Assembly: GCA_964423615.1 (NCBI GenBank)
Contig: CAYRFQ010000031.1
Location: 1-64,000 of the forward strand
From: CAYRFQ01 sp964423615
Lineage (GTDB): Bacteria > Planctomycetota > Planctomycetia > Gemmatales > Gemmataceae
Length of the DNA stretch: 64,000 nucleotides
Direction of reading: 5' to 3'
Shown: positions 53,823-62,350 of the stretch, in pieces
Position numbering within the stretch: position 1 is the first letter of the stretch
How the letters are laid out: each line of letters starts with the position of its first letter
Translations under genes and position numbers: made by a program
Notes under the pieces: generated by a model
What the model was told of the DNA's origin: nothing
The model's database searches: none
What the model saw: only the letters and a program-made list of their open reading frames with translations

Positions 53823-54476
53823 ATGACCGATCAAGAGTGGGCCGACAACATTAACCCGAGAGAGATGCTCAACTACGTCTTGGCCAAGTGTAACCCCTCC
53901 AACCGGCAACTAAGATTGTTGGCTTGCGGATGGTGTCAGGGAGGCGTTTGGTCGCGTCTCGACGACGTTGGAAAAAATTTGGTCGGGTTGGCCGAAGCCC
54001 ACGCAGAGGGCTTGCCGAGAAAGCAAGAACTCGTCGATGCCGTCGCGAATGCACCTTGGACAGGAGGACTCGCGACGACTGTGGCTGCTTGGACGGGTGT
54101 AGCCGATATCCGTGTTGGGGTGGGGCGAGTTGGCGACCTGGCCATCCAACTTGTCGCAGCAACACAGCAACGAGCCTATGTCCCTGAACTTGCCCGAGCA
54201 GAGATTCAATTCCAGACGACGCTCCTTCGCGACGTGTTCCATCATCCTTCCTACAAACTCCCCGACCCAGTGAGATTTCTTGAGTGGAATGGTGGGACTG
54301 TCTCCCGGATGGTCCATTCGATCTATACTCATCGTCAATTCGATTTGTTGCCCATTCTCGCTGATGCGTTGGAAGAAGCTGGATGCACAGACGAACGTGT
54401 GATCGGTCATTGCCGATCCGCTGGCCCACACATCCGCGGCTGTTGGGTTGTGGATTACTTACTCGGGTCGGAGTGA
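53823..54476 (+). CDS. Gemmataceae expanded-family protein (GCWVVD C-terminus)
   Basis: 217 residues from MTDQEWADNINP at 53823 (ATG); an upstream in-frame start at 53799 adds eight. The N-terminus (MLNYVLAKCNPSNRQLRLLACGW) and the C-terminus (LPILADALEEAGCTDERVIG, then HIRGCWVVDYLLGSE) match a protein family I know to be present in many copies in Gemmata and relatives. In most of them an Ala/Trp-rich low-complexity block fills the middle; here it is short. Function unknown. The next gene starts 6 bp after the stop, so the two are probably translated from one transcript. Confidence 0.8.
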   Translation: MTDQEWADNINPREMLNYVLAKCNPSNRQLRLLACGWCQGGVWSRLDDVGKNLVGLAEAHAEGLPRKQELVDAVANAPWTGGLATTVAAWTGVADIRVGVGRVGDLAIQLVAATQQRAYVPELARAEIQFQTTLLRDVFHHPSYKLPDPVRFLEWNGGTVSRMVHSIYTHRQFDLLPILADALEEAGCTDERVIGHCRSAGPHIRGCWVVDYLLGSE

Positions 54477-54482
54477 GACAAT

Positions 54483-55796
54483 ATGCAAGAACCGCTGGCC
54501 GAATCATCGAAGACGAATTGGGGCAGTGTTTGGGGAAGTCGGCTATTCTACTTGCTTTTGGTCATGTGGTTTTTGAGTGCATACTTGGCCCAGCAGGACG
54601 AGTTCCCCACGTTGCAGGAATTCGCTTTGCATGTTTGGCAGCTAATCACTACAGTTCTTGCCCTTTGGGCACTCGCATTATTCGTCCGAGGTTTCCTGCA
54701 AGGTGTGCGATCCGGGTTTCACAACGGGCCGTGGCGACCTGCCGAATCGGAACTCCTCGATAACCAACTGAAAACTCTCCTGGACAAAACCGAATCCGAC
54801 GAATCAGTTGCTTCCAAAATCCAAGATTTGCTCTCCGCAACTCCTCCATTCTCCGAACTTCGACCACGCCGCCAGGGGTCGAAGAATCTCGTTGTTGCGG
54901 AAGCCAGGCGGCGTAACTGTCGGGCACTCCTTCCGTTCCTGGAAACGTATGCTTGGCCCTCGAAATATCGCGGTGAGTTACAAAGGCTTCTTGTTGCAAC
55001 TACGAACTTCATCCAACGACTACCGGAAGAAGAAGTTCTCGAGCAATTGTTGCGATACGCGGGCATCATCTCGGACGCGACAGCGGCTACAATCCTGGAA
55101 CGATTCCCCGCTATTTCGAATAAGGATTTCCACAACCACATCCGCATGGCTTGGGGCGGTAATGGCTACCCTCGATTGCTGGAAGTGGCCATCGCCTTCG
55201 ACAACAAGGCTCTGATCGACTACTTGGGTGGTGAGTTTTTGCAATACGAATATTGGAACGCCGAAGCGATAGACCACACCGGAGAACCATTGGCCAATTA
55301 CTACGAAGGACTGGGAACCGCTTCGCCCGAATTTGCGACTCGGTCGTCGGGTCTGTTGTTGGAAATCCCGAAGGGAAAGATCCGAGATATCGACTTGTGG
55401 AAGTCCAAGAATCCGCTTGCCGCGTTGTTTCTCGTCCAAGCCACAAACTACCTGGCCCATCCCGAATTGGTGACACGGCTCCTGGGTGCGAAGTGCTCTA
55501 CTGTGCAAGAAATGATGGTTCGACGCCTGGCCAGCGGTACTGAACTCGCGAACTCGCGAGCGAGGGAGAATTTGGGATTCTTGGAAAGTTGTTTGAGCAG
55601 ACCCATTGAAGCCCAACTTCGATCACTCGCCATCGATGCCCTGGAACAGGCTGTCGCGAACGAGGACGATGTCCGCCGTATAGCGAAAACAATGACGCGA
55701 GTTCTCGAGCGACCCGACAACCATTATCCGCGAGAGAAAGTACGCGGTGTGTTGAACAAGTGGAAATTGAAGTGGCCGGAAGCTGTGAATTGTTGA
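54483..55796 (+). CDS. Membrane-anchored helical-repeat protein, function unknown
   Basis: 437 residues. Two membrane segments near the N-terminus (LFYLLLVMWFLSAYLA; LITTVLALWALALFVRGFL) are followed by ~350 soluble residues, rich in helices and leucine (LLPFLETYAWPSKYRGELQR, EVLEQLLRYAGIISDATAAT). The rhythm of helix pairs suggests HEAT- or ARM-like repeats but no family was recognised. It starts 6 bp after the Gemmataceae-family gene and is likely co-expressed with it. A hairpin (55893-55927) lies between it and the convergent TPR gene. Confidence 0.72.
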   Translation: MQEPLAESSKTNWGSVWGSRLFYLLLVMWFLSAYLAQQDEFPTLQEFALHVWQLITTVLALWALALFVRGFLQGVRSGFHNGPWRPAESELLDNQLKTLLDKTESDESVASKIQDLLSATPPFSELRPRRQGSKNLVVAEARRRNCRALLPFLETYAWPSKYRGELQRLLVATTNFIQRLPEEEVLEQLLRYAGIISDATAATILERFPAISNKDFHNHIRMAWGGNGYPRLLEVAIAFDNKALIDYLGGEFLQYEYWNAEAIDHTGEPLANYYEGLGTASPEFATRSSGLLLEIPKGKIRDIDLWKSKNPLAALFLVQATNYLAHPELVTRLLGAKCSTVQEMMVRRLASGTELANSRARENLGFLESCLSRPIEAQLRSLAIDALEQAVANEDDVRRIAKTMTRVLERPDNHYPREKVRGVLNKWKLKWPEAVNC

Positions 55797-55892
55797 CGTC
55801 GCAAATGGTGACAAAGCAGCAGGTACACTCGGAAAACCAAATGGATTGGTTTCCAGTTTCGCTGGGTCTACTCACCATTGTTTTTTTAGCGA

Positions 55893-55927
55893 CGCAGGCA
55901 CTCTTAAAAAGAAAAGGTGTGCCTGCG
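55893..55927. repeat. Hairpin between convergent genes, possible terminator
   Basis: CGCAGGCAC (55893-55901) pairs with GTGCCTGCG (55919-55927) across an A-rich loop. It lies between the plus-strand gene ending at 55796 and the minus-strand TPR gene ending at 55975. No T-run follows the stem on either strand, so termination is a guess. Confidence 0.45.
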
Positions 55928-55974
55928 CCTTCGCTCGTGGTTCACCTGGTGACAACCCAGGGATCAACTCGCGC

Positions 55975-58900
55975 TCACTTGAACCTGCCACTTTTGACGA
56001 GTTGGTCGAACATCGGTCGTTCGAGAGGATGCAGTTCTTCGCGTTTCAGTCCCTTCTCCTTGGCTTGTGCAAAGCGCAAGGACGCCTGCAAAGAATTCCC
56101 GTCTCGCAACTCCGCCACGGCGAAATGGAAAAGGAGCCAGGACGCATTGGGATTCTGTCGGAGGCCAATTTCGAGATCCTTCTTGGCCTTTTTGAACTCT
56201 TTTCTCTGAATGTAGACCAAAGCGCGAGTATCGAGCAACTCGGCCTTGGGACCTACAAGCTTAATGGCATCATTTGCCAACTGCAGGGCCTCGTCCAGAT
56301 CCTTATTCTGGAGTGACAATTGATAGGCAAGGTTGTTACGGGCAAGAACGTCCTTGGGATTTTCTTTCACCACACTTCGGTAGAGTTCCAAGGATTTTTG
56401 GAACTCTCCTCGTTTGTCGTAGAACCCCGCAAGCAATGAGCGAAGAGTTGGGATGTTTGGCTTGCGTTTTATCTCTTCAACGAGCCAAGTTTCCACTTTC
56501 CGCGGATGGGCATCGCGGATCTCGGGCCGTTCGACGATCGCCGCAATGGCTCGAACGACTGACTTCGCCTTGCACGACTCCCAAGCGTTTCGACAGATCG
56601 AGAGGGGTTCGTCCACTTTCCCTCGTCGGCCCAAAAAGGTTGCCAACACCAACTTGTATTCGGGTATCCGGGACTTGGAAACGTACTGTCGCAACAACAT
56701 TTCGGCCTCGTCATCCTTCTCCAAAATTTCGTAGAGCCTGGCGGCGTAGACCAACCTAGCCTTTTCCGATCGGAGATATTTTTGGACCAGTTGAATCGCC
56801 TTCCTTGTGTTGCCGCGTCCCTTCAAAAGCCGAACTTCCAACTCGATAGTAGCCACAGAGTTCGGAACCAAACTCTTGAGTTTTTTCAACCAACGAGAAG
56901 CCTCAAACAAATCGTTCTGGAGAAGCAAGCTCCGGATGTAGATCAACATGTAGCCTGGATTGCGTTCCATGTTTACGAGTGGAAACAGTTCGGATTGGGC
57001 CACGTCAATGCCACCGGCGGTCCCGTAGATTTGCAACATCCGAAAGACGAGTTGTGGGTTCTTATTCCCCGACTTCACAACGGACTGATATTCTTTGAGC
57101 GCCAGGTCTGTCTTCCCCTCTAGCTCATAGATATTCGCTCGGAGGAGCCCGACCCGCGACCAGGAAGGTCGAATTTTGGCTAGCTTATCCACCCACTGTT
57201 TTGCTTCGATGAGCGAGTCCTTTTTTCCTTCTCGACTGGCAGAATCGATTAACAACACCGCGTTGCCATACGCCGTCCAGGCCCCCGCCTCACCTTCGAG
57301 TCGACGAATCTCCTTCAGACTTTCGCGACCTGCCTCAAAGTCCTTGGTTCGCACGGCCAGGTCGAACAAGCTTGTCCAGAGCCCCAACTCGTCAGGACTC
57401 GTTTCCGCGACTTTCTTCCACAGTTTTCCTGCAGTCTCATATTCTCCTACGTTAACGAGAAACAAGCCCAGTGGGCGGAACAGTCGGTTTCTGTCAGCGA
57501 TCGGCTGGTTTTCGCGTTGTTTGATGAGTGTGTTCAGTTTTTCTCGAGCATCTTTCAGTTTTTCTTCGGCATTTTTCGAATCTTCCGAGACCCTTCGAAA
57601 CCACTGGCTTACGCGAAACAAATCCCACTCTGGTTGCCAACCCGTTTCCCCCTCGGCTTGCTTCAAGAGGCCCTCAACTGTTTCGGCTTTCCCTTCTCGG
57701 ACGGCGAGCCCAATCGACAACGCCCAAAGTTCCACTCGTTTTGGGTCGTCTTTCGGCAACTTTTCGTCCTTCCGCAACTTCTCGAACATCGAGCGAGCTT
57801 CGGACAGTTTTCCTTTCGCCGTGAGATACCGGCCCCACAGCACCTGACCTGCATGAGACTTCTTTTCTTCATCCGGCAGCAATTTGTAATTTTTTTCAAA
57901 ATCCTGTTGCCAATTTGAATCTGATTGTAGATTGCGGGCATTCTGAGCCAACATCAAGTCGAGCCGCGCAAGCTTTACCTTCGGCACCTCTCCGACCCGC
58001 TGATATTCCTCCATAGCCCTGTCTAACTTTCCAAGTTTTGCCAACGTTGCGGCCTTGTCGATTCTCGCCGCAATCCACTGCGGATCGTCTTCGATGGCCT
58101 TTTCCAGGGCTGCCAGTTGTTGATCCGGATTCCCGAGTTTGCCATAGCACTTGGCCAGCCAGAAATTCAGGAGTTTCGATAATCTCTTGGAAACAGGACG
58201 GTTGACGACCCGAGCCAACTCGGTCTGAGCCTCTCGCCACTCCTCTTGATTGATCAGAAGGCGGGCTTTCACAAAAGCCTCGGCTTCCGGAGTCGCGACG
58301 TCGCCCAAATCTTTCATGACAAGCGGCAGTTGGTCGGTCTCACGGGCATCGAGGAGAAGAACTGCAAGGCTCCAAAGGGGTTCCGTTTCTTTGGGTCGAT
58401 TTTCTACGCAAGCTTGCAACAATTTCTTGGCCTCCTCAGGTTCCCCGGAGGTAAGCTCCAAACGAGCCAAGGCTAACTGCAACTGGAAATTGTTTGGATT
58501 GTGCTCTCGACCTTCGAGCAGGAAGGCCTTCGCTTCCTCTTTTCCAGATCGCCTTTCCGCAAGAGCGGCAGAAAACAGGAATACGGCTGGTTTCGTGGAC
58601 TTGAGTGTCTTGCGGGCGTAGTCGATATGCTTCTTGGCCTCTTCTAGAAGGTCGTAGCGGGCGTAGTACCGAGCCGCCTCCAACCTCGCCAAGACCGCTT
58701 CTTTGGGCTCTTTATTGGCTTTCTGCATTTTTGCCAATTCCGCTTTGCTGGGCTCATTGGCAGTCACCATGTCCTCGATCGATTCGTCGGCTAGCTTGGA
58801 GTTTTGGAGTTTATCGCGATGGACCGCGGCTTCCGCGACGTACAGGAACAGTCGTTGAGGTGCATTTTTCTGAGCCTTAACAAGGAGGTCCACGGCTCGG

Positions 58901-59418
58901 GGGTAATTGCCCAAGGCCACCTCACAATAGGCCAATGGTTCCAACAGGTTCGGGTCGTTTGGGGCCTCTTTGAGCAGGGCTTCCCAATGTTTTTTGGATA
59001 CGCGAAACCGCCTCAATCGGAAGGATATTTGAGCAGCGTTCTTACGAATTGTTTTCAGCTTTTGAACCCATTGTTCGTCTGGTTCATGATCACGCCGCAA
59101 AACCTGTTCCAGAAGAAGAAGCGCCTGATTTTGCACGCTGGGAGGTGATTTCTCCATTTCGCACAAGCGAAGGGCCAATTTCGCCATCGCATCCGTGTCA
59201 CTCGGAACGAGCTGAACGTACATTTGAAGGTATTGAATTGCTTTCTTGGTTTCGTCCCGTTGGTCGAACTCCTCGACAAGGTCCAACAAACCGGCTGTGT
59301 TCCGGCGGAGTTGGAAGCCGTGAACAAAGTACACACCCACACCGAATCCGACTGTGACAACAACCAGGATTATGACGGCTTTCCAGTTAAGTTCTTTGTC
59401 CTGCAGCCAAGGTTTCAT
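55975..59418 (-). CDS. Large TPR protein of the exosortase locus
   Basis: 1147 residues with one N-terminal membrane helix (WKAVIILVVVTVGFGVGVYF). Almost all the rest is TPR-type helical repeats: EALLKEAPNDPNLLEPLAYC, QLQLALARLELTSGEPEEAK, AYQLSLQNKDLDEALQLAND. The closest known analogues are the large TPR proteins (PrsT-like) that accompany PEP-CTERM/exosortase loci. It is the third gene of the minus-strand series exosortase-epsI-TPR, separated from epsI by the 46-bp tandem repeats. It likely acts as a periplasm-facing scaffold for export or assembly. Specific partner unknown. Confidence 0.85.
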   Translation of the reverse strand: MKPWLQDKELNWKAVIILVVVTVGFGVGVYFVHGFQLRRNTAGLLDLVEEFDQRDETKKAIQYLQMYVQLVPSDTDAMAKLALRLCEMEKSPPSVQNQALLLLEQVLRRDHEPDEQWVQKLKTIRKNAAQISFRLRRFRVSKKHWEALLKEAPNDPNLLEPLAYCEVALGNYPRAVDLLVKAQKNAPQRLFLYVAEAAVHRDKLQNSKLADESIEDMVTANEPSKAELAKMQKANKEPKEAVLARLEAARYYARYDLLEEAKKHIDYARKTLKSTKPAVFLFSAALAERRSGKEEAKAFLLEGREHNPNNFQLQLALARLELTSGEPEEAKKLLQACVENRPKETEPLWSLAVLLLDARETDQLPLVMKDLGDVATPEAEAFVKARLLINQEEWREAQTELARVVNRPVSKRLSKLLNFWLAKCYGKLGNPDQQLAALEKAIEDDPQWIAARIDKAATLAKLGKLDRAMEEYQRVGEVPKVKLARLDLMLAQNARNLQSDSNWQQDFEKNYKLLPDEEKKSHAGQVLWGRYLTAKGKLSEARSMFEKLRKDEKLPKDDPKRVELWALSIGLAVREGKAETVEGLLKQAEGETGWQPEWDLFRVSQWFRRVSEDSKNAEEKLKDAREKLNTLIKQRENQPIADRNRLFRPLGLFLVNVGEYETAGKLWKKVAETSPDELGLWTSLFDLAVRTKDFEAGRESLKEIRRLEGEAGAWTAYGNAVLLIDSASREGKKDSLIEAKQWVDKLAKIRPSWSRVGLLRANIYELEGKTDLALKEYQSVVKSGNKNPQLVFRMLQIYGTAGGIDVAQSELFPLVNMERNPGYMLIYIRSLLLQNDLFEASRWLKKLKSLVPNSVATIELEVRLLKGRGNTRKAIQLVQKYLRSEKARLVYAARLYEILEKDDEAEMLLRQYVSKSRIPEYKLVLATFLGRRGKVDEPLSICRNAWESCKAKSVVRAIAAIVERPEIRDAHPRKVETWLVEEIKRKPNIPTLRSLLAGFYDKRGEFQKSLELYRSVVKENPKDVLARNNLAYQLSLQNKDLDEALQLANDAIKLVGPKAELLDTRALVYIQRKEFKKAKKDLEIGLRQNPNASWLLFHFAVAELRDGNSLQASLRFAQAKEKGLKREELHPLERPMFDQLVKSGRFK

Positions 59419-59439
59419 CGTGAGCGGTCCTCATCGGAG

Positions 59440-59627
59440 ATTTTGTGACGACCTGTCGGAGCAAGATCGACCAGGAAACGAATAGATTTTGTAACGACCT
59501 GTCGGAACAAGATCGACCACGGAAACGCATCGATCCTGCGACAACCTGTTGGAGCAAGTCCGACCAAGAAACCAACAGATCTTGTGACCGCCTCTCGGGG
59601 CAATATCTGCTAGAGGTAGCAAACAGA
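59440..59627. repeat. Four imperfect 46-47 bp tandem repeats
   Basis: The phrase ACGACCTGTCGGAGCAAGAT and variants begin near 59448, 59494, 59541 and 59587, giving periods of 46, 47 and 46 bp. The copies differ at several positions each. They fill the spacer between epsI and the TPR gene, just upstream of the latter's start at 59418. The period is not a multiple of three and no gene is evident. The core CGACCTGTCGG has partial dyad symmetry. Confidence 0.82.
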
Positions 59628-60299
59628 TCAGGAATCTAGTTTTTCGCCCTCTTTGGAAAACAGAGCTTTTTGTACTTCCGGAAGGAACTTTTTCAGAAAA
59701 TCTTCAGTCGGCTCTCGATCATCTTCGGAAGATGTTGGAGGCAACACCCGGATGATGTACATCTTGTAAAGGGCCGGGGACGAAGCGAACGTCCACATCG
59801 GCCAATACGGAGTCTTCCAATCACCATCCGCATTCCACGACCAGTAAACCTCGATGTCTGTGGGGCCCAGCGCGCTGTTCTTGCGGAATCGACCTGCCAA
59901 GAATTTCGCTCCCTGGGAAAATCCGTCAATTTGCACCCCCACTTCCTGGGGAGGCACCTCTAGGTGCAAACCGGCTCCTGGAAAACAGGCCTCGGGAGTA
60001 TGGGAGCAAGTTGGTCCGGGTTTTCCGCAAACCACCAAAGCGCTAATCTGTTCCCCCGTGGCCTCGTTTCTGTAGAGGCAATTGAAATACTTCTCGATTT
60101 CGGCAACCGCGACATGCCGCGTATTGATATCTTGCATTTTCCCTTGCCACGGCCCAAATTTTTTCGGGATGCGTTTGACCTTCGCTGCGGCCTTTTCCAA
60201 TTCCTTGGAGAATCCCCAACGATTGGACCAGTACCCTTCTGCGACTCCGTAACCAACCACACCCACGACGACCACGAGTATTGCATACGATTGTTTCAT
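59628..60299 (-). CDS. epsI: EpsI-like exosortase-associated protein (DUF3485)
   Basis: 223 residues with an N-terminal membrane anchor (YAILVVVVGVVGYGVAEGYW). The core fits the EpsI/DUF3485 family that is fused or adjacent to exosortases: KKFGPWQGKMQDI, YFNCLYRNEATGEQISALVV, and HTPEACFPGAGLHLE with the conserved Cys. EpsI is linked to exopolysaccharide and sorting functions but its chemistry is unknown. Its start overlaps the exosortase stop by four bases (ATGA-type), so the two are translationally coupled. Confidence 0.88.
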   Translation of the reverse strand: MKQSYAILVVVVGVVGYGVAEGYWSNRWGFSKELEKAAAKVKRIPKKFGPWQGKMQDINTRHVAVAEIEKYFNCLYRNEATGEQISALVVCGKPGPTCSHTPEACFPGAGLHLEVPPQEVGVQIDGFSQGAKFLAGRFRKNSALGPTDIEVYWSWNADGDWKTPYWPMWTFASSPALYKMYIIRVLPPTSSEDDREPTEDFLKKFLPEVQKALFSKEGEKLDS

Positions 60300-61321
60300 T
60301 TTGCTCCCCCCACGGTTTGTTGCGTTGTTATCCCGCTCTCTCCATGCTTTGGAGATACAGTTATCCCACTCTCCCCATGCGTTGGAGCTGCCGTCCCATT
60401 TTGGTTCGTTGGAACCACAGAGGGCTTGTCTTCCTCTTTCTTTTTGTCACGCAACACCCAAGCAAACAGGCTTAGCTCCGCCCAGAGCATGAGCAATGCC
60501 AGGACCATCATCATCCATCCAGCGACATCATGGAAAACGTACTCGGCCCATTCGCTTCCCGCAGTTTTGTGGAGCACCGACGTGACGATGATGCGGATCA
60601 TGTTTGAGAGGATTGCAATCGGCACGGCGCTGAGGAGAATGACGCCTTTCTCGATGACATGGCGACGACTCAGGATGCAGACGGCCGTGGAGAGTCCGAA
60701 GAAGACGATCAACATACTCAAGCCGCTACACGCTTGCGCGACTCCAATTCGGACATCAACGAGTTGAATGGTGGTCCCTTCGCGGAACGCCACAAACCCA
60801 AGAGTTTGGAGCGCATAGACACTAACGATGGCGGCGGAACGTCTCAAGGGGTAGGCTAACGCCGTTTCCAAACTATACGGCAGTGGAATCATGAAGATCA
60901 GAAAAGCAATCGGGACGATTGTCCATCGCAGCGCCTTCCATCCCCCCAAGAAGAGCACGAAACCCGCCAGGGTCGGCAACAAAGAGATATCTCGGAACCA
61001 ATCAAAAAAGAAGTAGATGCCGACAAAATGCAGTAGCAATCCCAAACCGAGAAGGACCGCACCTGCCCGATTGATTTGCCAGTCGACTTGGGCTAAATGC
61101 TTGCGGTTTCTCCACACCAAGTAGAGCGAAAACACAGGAACAACGAACCCGTGCGAGTAGTCTGAATTCGTTGCCCACTTTTTGACCATCATGGCCAGCG
61201 CAGGTAGATAGATCCACGCTAGACACAAGGCAAGGACCACCGCCAAAACATTGCGGGAGTTGGAGAAAAACTTGAGCAGATGATCAGGGACCTGCTGATA
61301 CCAACGGGTTGTCATTTCCAT
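60296..61321 (-). CDS. Exosortase (PEP-CTERM sorting enzyme)
   Basis: 341 residues, about eight membrane segments. The predicted catalytic triad of the exosortase/archaeosortase family is present: Cys198 in RIGVAQACSGLSM, Arg243 in SNMIRIIV and His264 in VFHDVAGWM. NSDYSHGFVVPVFSLYLVW is the family N-terminal signature. It recognises and cleaves proteins with a C-terminal PEP-CTERM tag, probably attaching or releasing them at the cell surface. A hydrophilic C-terminal tail carries two HGESGIT copies. A PEP-CTERM protein is encoded upstream (62351-63103), so enzyme and substrate are both here. EpsI and the TPR gene follow on the same strand. Confidence 0.92.
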   Translation of the reverse strand: MEMTTRWYQQVPDHLLKFFSNSRNVLAVVLALCLAWIYLPALAMMVKKWATNSDYSHGFVVPVFSLYLVWRNRKHLAQVDWQINRAGAVLLGLGLLLHFVGIYFFFDWFRDISLLPTLAGFVLFLGGWKALRWTIVPIAFLIFMIPLPYSLETALAYPLRRSAAIVSVYALQTLGFVAFREGTTIQLVDVRIGVAQACSGLSMLIVFFGLSTAVCILSRRHVIEKGVILLSAVPIAILSNMIRIIVTSVLHKTAGSEWAEYVFHDVAGWMMMVLALLMLWAELSLFAWVLRDKKKEEDKPSVVPTNQNGTAAPTHGESGITVSPKHGESGITTQQTVGGAK

Positions 61322-61614
61322 AGGTCACACAATCGATGGAGTAAGAACTTTCTTGCTCTCGCAAGGAGGCAAGCCGAAACGAGGGCATCAGAATTTGCTG
61401 GGCTGCAGGTTTTTCTGAGTGCAACAAAACCAATCCACGAATCCAAAGTCCGCGTTGTTGATGAAGTAGCAACACGGTCTTCATGGGGCGCCTGTCAGGA
61501 ATCGCAACTCAAGACGATTCAGTCCCGTCCTTGATTCCTCGCTGTTGACTTTCACGGTTGTCGCCAAGGTCAATTGAGACCGTCTTCACCATGCAAGCCT
61601 GGAAGGGTTTGTCA

Positions 61615-61774
61615 GGCCTTTAGGCTCTTCCGTTTCTGGGTGCCAAACTCGGTAAAAATGGGCTGGTTCACGACATTGAGACAGCCGCTTGTCTTCAGAA
61701 GTCCCGAAAAATTTGCAGCTTGTGACGTCTGGATCGAAATTCTTGGCACCCAGAAACGGAAGAGCCGGCCTTTA
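61615..61774. mobile_element. Miniature inverted-repeat element (MITE), ISL3-like ends, with 8-bp target duplication
   Basis: The element spans 61623-61766 (144 bp). Its ends are perfect 24-bp inverted repeats: the left one (61623-61646) begins GGCTCTTCCGTTTCTGGG; the right one (61743-61766) is its exact complement. The same 8 bases, GGCCTTTA, flank both sides (61615-61622 and 61767-61774), as expected for a target-site duplication. Inner sequence (~96 bp) codes for nothing. From memory, ISL3-family elements share GGCTCTT-type ends and 8-bp duplications, so this is probably a non-autonomous relative. No transposase is in the window, so movement would need a partner elsewhere. Confidence 0.9.
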
Positions 61775-62276
61775 TTTCATGTGAACAGTGAAAAAGTTTG
61801 GGGGAAGGGATGATTCCAGACGTATCTCAATGGTTCAACCCCGAACTGCTTCATTCACAATTCACAACGAGGGTTTTGGTTTTAATTGATCTGTCTGGGG
61901 TGGGGAGATTTGGAATGTTGTGGGGATGAAGGAAATCGAAGGTAATTAGCTCAAATTCAGAACCATCCCAGATGAAAATTGCACAACAGATCTCTTATAT
62001 TTACAATTTTATACATACGTACAAAAGCCACGTCAACCTTTCTCTACTGAGTTTTCCGTCGCTTTCGGTCTTTGGAGCAACTGGTCGAGATTCCCAAGGT
62101 TCTTACAGCCGGGAAAACTCGATTTGCTCGACAACACAGCTGCAATTTCCATTCCAAGCAAGTCTTTCGAAAGGATACACCGAATTTGAATTTTTGGACG
62201 TTGTCATTAGCGGCATAAGATAACGGTTCAAAAGGGGAATGTGAACAAACCAACCAGCCAGTCAAGTTTTCACAAA
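61775..62276. other. Intergenic region between the MITE and the PEP-CTERM gene
   Basis: About 500 bp of AT-richer sequence without a recognisable gene. Together with the element at 61615-61774 it fills the 1-kb gap between the exosortase and PEP-CTERM genes; the exosortase promoter is expected in the part just before 61321-61600. Confidence 0.5.
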
Positions 62277-62312
62277 GGAGAGCCAGGAATGTTTTGGTAG
62301 ATTCCTGGCTCC
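62277..62312. terminator. Hairpin downstream of the PEP-CTERM gene, likely terminator
   Basis: AGCCAGGAAT (62281-62290) pairs perfectly with ATTCCTGGCT (62301-62310), extended by GG/CC around a two-base bulge. It lies 39 bp after the PEP-CTERM stop (minus strand). Only a short T-rich stretch follows, so it may be a weak terminator. Confidence 0.6.
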
Positions 62313-62350
62313 GAATTTTACAAAATCAACTTAACCTTTCCCCGCAAGAC

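Noticed and set aside
59440..59627. CRISPR array
   Set aside because: The repeats are contiguous 46-47 bp units with no unique spacers, and no cas gene is present.
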